Shown in pieces: positions 56,686-64,000 of a stretch of 64,000 nucleotides of DNA (the stretch's first letter is position 1; each line of letters starts with the position of its first letter). The translations under genes were made by a program, and so were the position numbers. Below the pieces are notes generated by a model. It ran no database searches. It worked only from the letters and a program-made list of their open reading frames with translations, and was not told the DNA's origin. Source of the stretch: Planctomycetota bacterium (GTDB taxonomy: Bacteria > Planctomycetota > UBA1135 > JACQFD01); assembly GCA_016200225.1 (NCBI GenBank), contig JACQFD010000022.1, positions 62,001 through 126,000 on the forward strand, written 5' to 3'.

Positions 56686-57408
56686 TTAGTTTGCCGGCGC
56701 GAGCGGATTGAAATCGGATAGCATCGTTTCCGATCGAAAAGGCTCGCCGAACGGCGCGCCAACCTGAGCGCCAAAATACCGCGCCCGGAGAGTGATTCGT
56801 TCCTCGAGATCCTGGCCGTGGACGAAGTGTTGACCTTTGTCGTTGATGGAGGCCGGTTTGAGTTGAGACGCGAAGCACCGAAGGGCGGCGAGTTTCTTTT
56901 CAAAAAGAGGTTTGTCGAGACCGACCACGAACTGCGGCTCGAACATGTCGTGGCTCGCATAATAATAAGAACGCGACGGCCGGTGGGGATTTGTATCCAA
57001 TTCGAGTTTCTTCAATCCGGCGACGAAGTACGCCTGTCGACAGAGCGCGCCGACGGCCGAGTGATCGGGATGGAGATCGCTTCGCCACCATGGGGCGAAG
57101 AGCATCCGCGGTCGCAGAAGGCGGATCCAATGCGCAATGGCGTCGCGGGCTTCGATGGAAGTTACAATTCGGCCGTCGGGCAAACCCAGATTCGAGCGCC
57201 AGGCGATTCCAAGCACCGCCGACGCGCGGGCCGCCTCGACCTCGCGCTCTTGCGGCGTTCCGCGCGTGCCGAGTTCGCCGCGCGAACAATCCAAGATTCC
57301 AATGCGCGCGCCCGACCCGGCGAGTTTTGCAATCGTGCCTCCGCACGTCGATTCCGCGTCGTCGGGGTGGGTTGCTACAAATAACGCATCGAGCGGTTCC
57401 ATATTCAT
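56686..57408 (-). CDS. bshB1: bacillithiol biosynthesis deacetylase BshB1
   Basis: Zinc-dependent deacetylase of the LmbE/PIG-L family that removes acetate from GlcNAc-malate, the second bacillithiol step. 240 residues. Seen: LFVATHPDDAESTCGGTI (the HPDD zinc/catalytic motif), GILDCSRGELGTRGTPQERE, and the second zinc His in SDLHPDHSAVGALCRQAYFV. These and the neighbouring bshC (1-base gap) identify BshB rather than a generic LmbE protein. It follows bshC and precedes parA by 40 bases. Start GTG/ATG ambiguity is minor (ATG at 57408). Confidence 0.92.
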   Translation of the reverse strand: MNMEPLDALFVATHPDDAESTCGGTIAKLAGSGARIGILDCSRGELGTRGTPQEREVEAARASAVLGIAWRSNLGLPDGRIVTSIEARDAIAHWIRLLRPRMLFAPWWRSDLHPDHSAVGALCRQAYFVAGLKKLELDTNPHRPSRSYYYASHDMFEPQFVVGLDKPLFEKKLAALRCFASQLKPASINDKGQHFVHGQDLEERITLRARYFGAQVGAPFGEPFRSETMLSDFNPLAPAN

Positions 57409-57409
57409 T

Positions 57410-59008
57410 CTATTTGGTTAAATATAAGAATCGATGTCCGGCCGGGAGCGGATCGATCGAATTCAATAATTGATCGATCGATTGCGTCAAGCCTCCGCAA
57501 AGGAAGGGCGCGATCGAAAACGAACGCTCCTGAGGTTTGCCAAACGGAAAAACGCTCGCTCGGAGCCGGCGAAGCTGGACATTACTAATATTTGTTTTGT
57601 CGTCGAGCGCGCGGCCGAGCTTCGAGCGAAATGTATCCATGGACGCGGCGATCGACTGGCGCGTTTTGTCGAACGGACGCGCGAGATTTCCGTCGACCGA
57701 CCGCACGTGCGAGTCGAGGCGATCGAGTCGCGCCGCGAACTCCGATTGGATATTGTACAATTCAGTTTCCAAGATCGTGATTTCGCGCGCCGCTTTGGTT
57801 TCTTCCGCCATCGGCGACAGGATTTCGGCCGCCGACAATGTTAATGATTCAAAAATGGCCGCGGATTTAACATCCAGAATCGACGCCGAAAAGCGCGGAA
57901 ACTCAATGGGCGCGCGCGCGGCGTCTTGCGGAGGCAAAAATGCGAGCGAACAGGGCGAATAGGCAAGTTCCGCGGGCCCGCGAATGGATGCCGCGACCGG
58001 CAGCGATAATAATTCTGTAACAAGGCGCGTGGCCACGCCGGAAGTGTAGTCTTCAGGGCGGCGTGAGATCAGGGCCGCGAGTTCGTCCGGCCGTGATTTG
58101 GCCCCGTCCGGAAAAATAAACATTTCACCGTCGAAACGGACGCGCTCGCGGCCGTTCGCGGTTCGGACGAATAGTAATGAAGGGTCCTTTTCATCGAACG
58201 GCGGATTGAAATTCCGCGATCGGATCTCGCGCGCGACGGCCGCGAGGCGATGGAGGCCATCGATGGTATTTGGGACGATTCCGGCGAGCGCGCGCGACAA
58301 TACACCTCGAATCGCGAGCGGTTCGAACACGACGAGGCCGTGGCGACCAAATAAATTCAATAATATTCGCGAAGTCTCCCGAGCGAAATTCGCGCCGGGT
58401 TTTGGTTCGAACAATTCCTCGACGCGACCCTTGTCGGGACCGAAAGGTAATAATTGACGAAAACGGTCGAAGACTTCCGTAACACTTTCGGGAATGGTTA
58501 CATCCGAAAGGAAAGGCCTGCCGCGGCCGAGATCGACGGTCAATCGCAGCGGTTCGCCGCTTCCGTCGATATAAGCAATTCCGCGCGTTTCATCGAGATC
58601 GTGGTCATCGCTATGATTCCAGAAGAAGGGAACCACGGGATTTCCGCTCTGAGACTCCACCGCTTTCGCGAGAACGATTGCGTGCGCCGCCTTGAGAAAT
58701 GTATATATAGGTCCGCCGAGAAATCCGGGCTGCTGGCCGGTGATGACAATGGCACAATTCGGATCTGTAATTTTGTCGAGCGAAGCCAGCGATTCCGGCG
58801 GAGTTTCGAATTGAGCGAGATATTTGTAAATACCCTCGCGAATCTCCGATCGCGCGAACTCTCGCGAGCGCATTCCGCGGGCCAAATCCGCCGCCGCGCG
58901 CACCCGCGAAAGTTGAACATCGGAACGGGCGATTTCACGATGGCGCTCGAGCGCCCACGGTTCTCGGACGACGACCGGCCAATCGCACGAAACGGGCAGC
59001 GGACTCAC
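57410..59008 (-). CDS. bshC: putative cysteine ligase BshC (bacillithiol step 3)
   Basis: Adds cysteine to GlcN-malate, finishing bacillithiol. 532 residues from the GTG at 59008, the BshC length. Longer upstream frames (to 59131) overlap pyrF, while GTG comes one base after the pyrF stop. Seen: NCAIVITGQQPGFLGGPIYT, FLKAAHAIVLAKAVESQSGN and VPFFWNHSDDHDLDET, the active-site region of BshC; PCSLAFLPPQDAARAP; and a coiled-coil-like C-terminal section around residues 420-490. Together with bshB1 (1 base further on) and bshA it gives the whole biosynthetic pathway. Confidence 0.9.
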   Translation of the reverse strand: MSPLPVSCDWPVVVREPWALERHREIARSDVQLSRVRAAADLARGMRSREFARSEIREGIYKYLAQFETPPESLASLDKITDPNCAIVITGQQPGFLGGPIYTFLKAAHAIVLAKAVESQSGNPVVPFFWNHSDDHDLDETRGIAYIDGSGEPLRLTVDLGRGRPFLSDVTIPESVTEVFDRFRQLLPFGPDKGRVEELFEPKPGANFARETSRILLNLFGRHGLVVFEPLAIRGVLSRALAGIVPNTIDGLHRLAAVAREIRSRNFNPPFDEKDPSLLFVRTANGRERVRFDGEMFIFPDGAKSRPDELAALISRRPEDYTSGVATRLVTELLSLPVAASIRGPAELAYSPCSLAFLPPQDAARAPIEFPRFSASILDVKSAAIFESLTLSAAEILSPMAEETKAAREITILETELYNIQSEFAARLDRLDSHVRSVDGNLARPFDKTRQSIAASMDTFRSKLGRALDDKTNISNVQLRRLRASVFPFGKPQERSFSIAPFLCGGLTQSIDQLLNSIDPLPAGHRFLYLTK

Positions 59009-59009
59009 G

Positions 59010-60026
59010 CTAAGGATTCCACTTCCCGGCGCGCCGGAGAGCCTTTGTAACATCGACGACCATTTCGCGCGCGGCGTGCTCGATCGCTCCGCGCCAGTCG
59101 GAGTCCTCCTCGTTGCCGCGGCGATAAGCAAAATTTACAGATCGCGCCGCAACGACGAGGCCGCCGAGTCCTTTAGTATCAAACGCGTCGACGATGTCGT
59201 CGGCTTTGCCTCCTTGAGCGCCGTATCCCGGCAACAAAAACGGCGTGCGCGGCATGAGCCGTCGGAATTCGGCGAGTTCTTTCGCGTGTGTTGCGCCGAC
59301 GACGGCCCCTATCGACGAATAGCCGTTTTCATTTATGAACGTCGAACCCCACGCGTCGACGGCGCGCGCCAACTTTACAGAAAGCGAATCGGCCGGATTT
59401 TGCGATAATTGAAATTCCTTCGAAGATGGATTGCTCGTTCTGACTAAAATGTAAAGTCCCCGGTTCGATTGTTTACAAGCCGCGAGAAACGGCTCCACGC
59501 CGTCGGTGCCGAAGAATGGATTGATCGTAAGACAGTCGGCCGCCGGCGGCGACACGTCCGTTCCTTCGAATTCGACGCCGCCAAGAAACGAATGCGCATA
59601 GGCCTCGGCGGTCGGTCCGATGTCGCCGCGCTTCGCGTCCGCGATCACTAAGATTCCGAGCCGATGGGCCTGCTCGACGAGGCGTTCGTAAGCATCCACG
59701 CCCGGCGCTCCCAATTGTTCAAAAAACGCCAATTGTGGTTTGATCGCGGGAACGAGCGGCGCGATGCAATCGATGATTTTTTCGTGAAATTCTACGATCG
59801 CACCTGCGATGGACGCGCGCGTCGGGCGAAGGCGGATGCGTTCGCGAAGCGATTTCGGCAGCCACTGCGGCCGCGGATCGAGACCAATGCAACAAGGAGC
59901 GCCTTTTTGTAAGATTGCGGCGTGAAGTTGGTCTGCGAACGAAGAAAGAGGCACGACGATTTGTTGTTGGATGCGTGAGCGGTTCGAAGATAGCCGGGGA
60001 TGGGCCGCCAGATTCGCGGAATACAT
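59010..60026 (-). CDS. pyrF: orotidine 5'-phosphate decarboxylase, type 2
   Basis: Makes UMP from OMP, the last step of pyrimidine synthesis. 338 residues from the ATG at 60026; GTG at 59954 would give about 314 residues and a start closer to the family pattern. Seen: CCIGLDPRPQWLP, AIKPQLAFFEQLGAPG (substrate-binding Lys), and IADAKRGDIGPTAEAYA with the Asp-Lys-Asp catalytic set; LLPGYGAQGGKADDI near the phosphate-binding site. These are features of the larger type 2 (mycobacterial/Bacteroides) class. It leads directly into bshC (stop, one base, GTG) and follows hemW. Confidence 0.93.
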   Translation of the reverse strand: MYSANLAAHPRLSSNRSRIQQQIVVPLSSFADQLHAAILQKGAPCCIGLDPRPQWLPKSLRERIRLRPTRASIAGAIVEFHEKIIDCIAPLVPAIKPQLAFFEQLGAPGVDAYERLVEQAHRLGILVIADAKRGDIGPTAEAYAHSFLGGVEFEGTDVSPPAADCLTINPFFGTDGVEPFLAACKQSNRGLYILVRTSNPSSKEFQLSQNPADSLSVKLARAVDAWGSTFINENGYSSIGAVVGATHAKELAEFRRLMPRTPFLLPGYGAQGGKADDIVDAFDTKGLGGLVVAARSVNFAYRRGNEEDSDWRGAIEHAAREMVVDVTKALRRAGKWNP

Positions 60027-60045
60027 GAATTCCTCTGGTGGAGAG

Positions 60046-61233
60046 TTACGGAGCGCCCGCCGTGGCGGAACGCGGATCCGCCATGAATTCGGCGATGACG
60101 TGGTTCGCGATGTCGCGGCCGCGATCGGTGAGCGAAATCCAGCCGAGTGCGTCCAGAGTCAAGAGTTCCGATCTTATTAGTTTTTCAAACGCATCTGCGA
60201 AAGCCGCCTTCGCATCGAGACCCGCGCGAGCGCTGACCCGTTCGAGCGGAATGCCCGCGCGAAGGCGAAGTCCCATCATAAGTATTTCAACCGCCCGTTG
60301 CCGCGGAGGCGATTCTTCGAAAGTGTTTCGGTCCACCGCGGGAAGCGAGGCGTCCATCGCTGAAGTGTAAAGATCGGGGTTCTTTATATTTAAGTATTTT
60401 GTGCGATCCAGCGAAGTTCCCGCGCCGGCGCCGACGCCGACCCAGTCGCCCGAGGTCCAATACACGAGATTGTGACGGCACTCCGCGCCGGGTTTCGCGA
60501 AAGCCGAAATTTCATAAGACTCGAGTCCGGATAATTGTACTCTCGAAATGGTTCGATGATAAAAATCGAGGCAGGTTTCCTCCGAAAGCGGCTCGACGCG
60601 GCGCGCGAGCATGTCTTTTCTTATTTTCGTTCCCTCTTCGAAGGCGAGTTCATAACAGGAAAGATGATCTGTATGAAAATCGAGCGCAGTCTCAAGATCG
60701 CCGAGCCACGATTCAAGCGTTTCCCGCGGTTTTGCAAAGATTAGATCGAGATTGATTCTATTAAATCCCGCGGTGCGGGCCGTCTCGACGGCAATCGCAA
60801 TTTGTTCGGGCGAATGGACGCGATCGAACATTTCTAAATATTCGGGCTTGAACGACTGCGCGCCGATCGAGATGCGATTGGCGCCAAGCTCGCGATAACA
60901 CTGCAGTTTTTCGAGCGAACAGCTCTCGGGATTCGCTTCAATTGTAACTTCGACGCCGGAATTCGCGAACGCGCCGTGCTCGCGAAGCGACCGCATCAAA
61001 ATCTCAATTTCATCGAGCGGCAGCCACGTCGGCGTGCCGCCGCCGATGAAAACCGTTGGCGGCGCGGGCCGCGCGCGCTTCGAAATTTCTTTAATTAACG
61101 AATCGACATACTTGCGCGAATTATGATTTTCTCCGGCAAATGAGTTAAAATCACAATAACCGCATTTCTTTACACAAAACGGCGTATGGACGTAAAGCGA
61201 CGGATTTATATACTCGATTACCGAAGCAATCAG
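60046..61233 (-). CDS. hemW: HemW-like radical SAM protein
   Basis: A radical SAM enzyme of the HemN family that handles heme (HemW) or coproporphyrinogen. About 395 residues from 61233. Seen: LYVHTPFCVKKCGYCDFNSF (CxxxCxxC cluster), VFIGGGTPTWLPLDEIE, NPESCSLEKLQCYRELGANR, RISIGAQSF, and INLDLIFAKPRETLES. No ATG, GTG or TTG is in frame near the expected start. CTG at 61231-61233 overlaps the sigma factor's TGA (CTGA), in the way ATGA couples other pairs here, and may be a rare start. An ATG at 61452 would overlap the sigma gene by over 200 bases and is unlikely. Confidence 0.88.
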   Translation of the reverse strand: MIASVIEYINPSLYVHTPFCVKKCGYCDFNSFAGENHNSRKYVDSLIKEISKRARPAPPTVFIGGGTPTWLPLDEIEILMRSLREHGAFANSGVEVTIEANPESCSLEKLQCYRELGANRISIGAQSFKPEYLEMFDRVHSPEQIAIAVETARTAGFNRINLDLIFAKPRETLESWLGDLETALDFHTDHLSCYELAFEEGTKIRKDMLARRVEPLSEETCLDFYHRTISRVQLSGLESYEISAFAKPGAECRHNLVYWTSGDWVGVGAGAGTSLDRTKYLNIKNPDLYTSAMDASLPAVDRNTFEESPPRQRAVEILMMGLRLRAGIPLERVSARAGLDAKAAFADAFEKLIRSELLTLDALGWISLTDRGRDIANHVIAEFMADPRSATAGAP

Positions 61234-62063
61234 TTGTCGGTGTTCGATTTTCCGCCGACCATGATCGAGTGGAGTTTCTTGAGCGTTTCCGCCTCGATCT
61301 GTCTCACTCGCTCGCGCGTCAGTCCGACGATCTCGCCGATTTCCTTGAGTGTCATCGGCTCCGCGTCCCCGAATCCGTATCGAAGGCGCAGAATCAACGC
61401 TTCGCGTTCGTCGATGATCGCCAGCAATTCGTTGAGTTTGTCGACTTCGCACGAACTTAAGAATACTTCATCGGGCCGCTGGCCGCGCGTGTCTTCGATG
61501 GCTTCACTCGCGTTCCAGAAAGCGTCGGCGGAACTCGCCGCGGAACCTCCGCGAATCGTGCGTTCAACGACGTCCCACGACTCATCATTGACATATCGTT
61601 CTTCATTAGCGAGGCCCTCCGCAATTTCTTCGGAGCGCGGCGCGCGGCCGAGTTTGAACGCTAATTCTGCTTCGATTCCCTTCCAGTGGCTGATCAATTC
61701 CACCATGTAGGAGGGCACTCGCACCGTGCGAACTGTATTCACGAGCGCGCGGCGAATGGATTGTTTGATCCACCATGCGGCATATGTACTAAAACGACAA
61801 TTCAAGTCGGGGTTGAATCGTTCAACGGCTTTTAACAGTCCGATATTCCCCTCGGCAATCAGGTCTTGCAGCGTCAGGCCGCGGTGCAAATATCGCTTCG
61901 CAATCGACACGACGAGCCGCAGATTTGCGCGGATCATGCGGTCGCGTGCTTCGGGATCGCCGCTTCGGATGAGGTGCGCGAGCGACTTCTCCTCATCTGC
62001 GGTGAGCAGGCGCACTTCATTAATTTCCTTCAGATATGTCTCCAAACAACGTTCGACTGGCAA
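61230..62063 (-). CDS. sigma-70 family RNA polymerase sigma factor (primary-like, short)
   Basis: A 277-residue sigma factor of the SigA/RpoD-RpoS type but without region 1.1. Seen: region 1.2-2.1 (CLETYLKEINEVRLLTADEE), region 2.3-2.4 RFSTYAAWWIKQSIRRALVN, which melts and reads the -10 element, and region 4 with IIDEREALILRLRYGFGDAE followed by the helix-turn-helix TLKEIGEIVGLTRERVRQIE. The start is TTG at 62063 with GGGAGGGG five bases upstream, a strong ribosome site. It heads the long minus-strand run. It could be a general stress or alternative sigma; the class is not certain. Confidence 0.88.
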   Translation of the reverse strand: MPVERCLETYLKEINEVRLLTADEEKSLAHLIRSGDPEARDRMIRANLRLVVSIAKRYLHRGLTLQDLIAEGNIGLLKAVERFNPDLNCRFSTYAAWWIKQSIRRALVNTVRTVRVPSYMVELISHWKGIEAELAFKLGRAPRSEEIAEGLANEERYVNDESWDVVERTIRGGSAASSADAFWNASEAIEDTRGQRPDEVFLSSCEVDKLNELLAIIDEREALILRLRYGFGDAEPMTLKEIGEIVGLTRERVRQIEAETLKKLHSIMVGGKSNTDN

Positions 62064-62175
62064 CGGACCCCTCCCGGATTTGGACCCCTAAAAGTATGCG
62101 TCGTTTCATTCGGCAAGCAGGCCCAGCCGACTTGAGGGAACTGGATCGCATTGGAAATGGCTATTCTCTAAAACA

Positions 62176-63525
62176 ATGACTCGTAAGAAACGCAAACCGG
62201 CGTCGCGCGCGCGTAAGTCGGCGATTCCCGCATCGGCGGCCGAACCCTTGGAGCAAATTATTTCCGAGGGAGACTACTCGGTAATCCTCACGTGGCAGGC
62301 GCCACAGTTCTTCAAGATGGCGAATTTCCTTCGCGCCTCGAAGCACGAGAACTGGGGTGAAAATCACATGTTCTCGCTCTCGACGGAGGCCAATTCGCTC
62401 GAGACATTCCTTGACGATTTCAGCGCCCGAAATAACAAAACATTTTCTTATCTAACTGAAATCGTCGCCTCGATTCGCGGGTTTGCGAATGCAACACATG
62501 CTTTGCAACATTTGCGAAGAAGAATTGATAAATACGATCTCGCAAAAGATCTGGTCCAGCCATTCATGGTTGAACTGGATCGGGCAATAGCTTGGTCGAG
62601 CGACTCGATCGGAAAGTTATTAACCGAAATGTATAAAGAGACGTCCAATCAAAAGATCGCGACGCCGAAGGAGGCTGTGGGCGAGACCAGTTTTCCGACG
62701 GCGTATGCGAGGCAACGCCTTCCGCGCAACGTGGACGACGAGGACGTGGCGAACGAGGCGGAACGCATCTCGGAAGTCGCGACCAAGTATCTGCAAATCT
62801 GCGATGTTGTCGACAATCTCGGCCTTGACCAAAAAAAGGTGGCGACCGACTTGCGTCATTTCGTCGGCAAGGATTGCACGGAGGAAAAGGCCCGGCAATA
62901 CAAAACGAGCGTACACAATCTGCAGTCGAAATATGACACTTACATTAAGAATACCGCGTTCGAAGCCGGCAATCGCAACCTAAAGCATCTTCGCGGGCAC
63001 ATATCGGTAACATTACACTTACTCGAATACGTGACCCAGCTCGTTCACTTTTACGAGAGGCACGAAAACGACATTCGTTACGAGCCGACCAAACAGCGGA
63101 TCTCGAAGATAATTAACAAAACGGAAGTGTTGGATCATGCGGTGAATTTCGGACTGTTGAACGCCGCCAAGTTCCTGAGGAAGGGACGGGCGGAGGCGAT
63201 GACGATTTTCCCTGAATTTACGAAACTTCAGGAACAGACATTCGAAGTTCCCTCGCACGTGGTTCTCCATCTCCGGCCGGCGGCCCTGATTTCAACTGTA
63301 GCAAAACACTACGGAACTCCCATTCAGATGCGAATCGGCGACCGCGACTGGGTCGACGCGTCGTCGCCCATGCGAGTATTGTTAGAAATCGGAATGAGCC
63401 CGTCCGCAAGAAAAGTAATTTTTCGCGGCGACCAGAACATCCTCCGGGATCTCAAGATTCTGTTCGATTGCGGATTCGGCGAAGGCGACGTCGACCCGTC
63501 CGAAAAACTACAATATTTAAAGTAA
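62176..63525 (+). CDS. large protein with C-terminal HPr-like phosphocarrier domain
   Basis: A 449-residue soluble protein of unknown function. Residues 1-22 are Lys/Arg-rich. From about 30-345 it is helical and mixed, with the segments FLDDFSARNNKTFSYLTEIV and HLLEYVTQLVHFYERHEND; no known domain is recognised. From about 355 it looks like HPr, the phosphocarrier of PTS: LHLRPAALISTVAKHYGTP carries the active-site-like His365 (HPr His15, in H-x-R-P-A) and WVDASSPMRVLLEIG has Ser397, in the place of regulatory Ser46. HPr is normally about 88 residues alone. PTS enzymes or an HPr kinase are not in the window. Confidence 0.65.
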   Translation: MTRKKRKPASRARKSAIPASAAEPLEQIISEGDYSVILTWQAPQFFKMANFLRASKHENWGENHMFSLSTEANSLETFLDDFSARNNKTFSYLTEIVASIRGFANATHALQHLRRRIDKYDLAKDLVQPFMVELDRAIAWSSDSIGKLLTEMYKETSNQKIATPKEAVGETSFPTAYARQRLPRNVDDEDVANEAERISEVATKYLQICDVVDNLGLDQKKVATDLRHFVGKDCTEEKARQYKTSVHNLQSKYDTYIKNTAFEAGNRNLKHLRGHISVTLHLLEYVTQLVHFYERHENDIRYEPTKQRISKIINKTEVLDHAVNFGLLNAAKFLRKGRAEAMTIFPEFTKLQEQTFEVPSHVVLHLRPAALISTVAKHYGTPIQMRIGDRDWVDASSPMRVLLEIGMSPSARKVIFRGDQNILRDLKILFDCGFGEGDVDPSEKLQYLK

Positions 63526-63553
63526 ATATTAATAAAAAAAGGAGTTAAATTTA

Positions 63554-64000
63554 CTAAACGCCGAATCTTAGTCTTTCGGCGAGCACGCGCGGGAGTCCGG
63601 CGGCGAGAATTTTGCCGGCTGCGCGGTCGAAATCGTATGCGACGCGCTGAAGCATCACGACGTTATTGGTAGTATCGTAAATTGCCGCCACCGGACGGGG
63701 ATCCTCGTCGCGCGGTTGCCCGACGCTGCCAACATTGATCAAACATCGGTCGAAACCGGCGAGCTCAATGCGCGACGCAAATGTAAATTCAATGCGATTC
63801 GGTTCGGCGCGATTGGAAAGGAAACCGAGTGGTATGTGCGAGTGCCCGACGAAACAGACTCGGCATGGAGCCTCCATAAAATGTAAAGACTGCTCCGCGT
63901 CTCTTTGGGTCTGAATATAATTGAACTCTTCAGGCTGATCGAGCGAGCCGTGCACGACCACAAATTCGGGCTCGCGATGAATGAGCGGCAGTGATCGAAG
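63554..64000 (-). CDS. metallophosphoesterase (YfcE/MJ0936-like), 5' truncated
   Basis: The frame is open to the right window edge, so the N-terminal metal-binding motif (D-x-H and GD-x2D) is missing. The C-terminal half is visible: VVVHGSLDQPEEFNY, VCFVGHSHIP (the second metal-binding GHxH motif), LINVGSVGQPRDEDPR, and AAIYDTTNNVVMLQRVAYD, as in calcineurin-like single-domain phosphodiesterases. Substrate unknown. It converges with the HPr-like protein, 28 bases apart; no link in function is shown. Confidence 0.85.
   Translation of the reverse strand, partial: LRSLPLIHREPEFVVVHGSLDQPEEFNYIQTQRDAEQSLHFMEAPCRVCFVGHSHIPLGFLSNRAEPNRIEFTFASRIELAGFDRCLINVGSVGQPRDEDPRPVAAIYDTTNNVVMLQRVAYDFDRAAGKILAAGLPRVLAERLRFGV

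Overview
The window is a GC-rich, gene-dense piece of chromosome from a Gram-negative-type bacterium. It encodes an LpxL-like acyltransferase, a KpsF-type sugar-phosphate isomerase, a giant LptC-like protein, an LptD-like barrel and many exported proteins. A signal peptidase I with a large internal insertion, an FG-GAP protein with a cysteine-bearing C-terminal domain, a HEAT-repeat protein and two ECF sigma/anti-sigma pairs resemble what is common in Planctomycetota or neighbouring deep lineages. That placement is an inference and was not tested. No rRNA, prophage, insertion sequence or CRISPR array is visible; one tRNA (Arg, CCG) is present.

Layout. 1-10 kb: a truncated lipid A-type acyltransferase, a TPR protein, a YtfQ/RbsC-like sugar ABC permease and binding protein without an ATPase, an APC permease, an SGNH hydrolase with TPRs, a ribulokinase-like FGGY kinase and a HEAT-repeat protein. 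10-14 kb: an ECF sigma, zinc-finger anti-sigma and RseB-like module, then a secreted calcium-binding-repeat protein. 14-22 kb: tRNA-Arg, a class III sirtuin, two glycosyltransferases, two B12/radical SAM proteins and purF. 22-25.6 kb: a second sigma/anti-sigma pair with an exported third gene, and signal peptidase I. 25.7-36.5 kb: a duplicated winged-helix-like protein, aspartate kinase divergent from a LeuA-like synthase, a TIM-barrel isomerase divergent from a peroxiredoxin, an FG-GAP protein, a large carboxypeptidase-regulatory-like protein split by a frameshift, and an SDR.

36.5-47.3 kb: rsmB, fmt, trxA and scpA on the minus strand, then a plus-strand envelope operon (kdsD, LptC-like, LptD-like, TatA-like) with 1-4 base overlaps between the first three genes. 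47.3-62.1 kb: one long minus-strand run reading sigma-70, hemW, pyrF, bshC, bshB1, parA, bshA, cysteine desulfurase, dnaA, dnaN, dciA-like, gyrB. The three dedicated bacillithiol biosynthesis genes therefore sit inside the replication-initiation neighbourhood, interleaved with parA. The 465-base dnaA-dnaN spacer is a candidate origin. 62.1-64 kb: a 449-residue protein whose C-terminus is an HPr-like domain, and a truncated phosphoesterase.

The genes most worth following are the bacillithiol/replication operon, the HPr-like fusion protein, the two three-gene sigma modules (one with an RseB-like and one with a His/Asp-rich exported third gene), the giant LptC-like protein, the duplicated winged-helix protein and the frameshifted gene.
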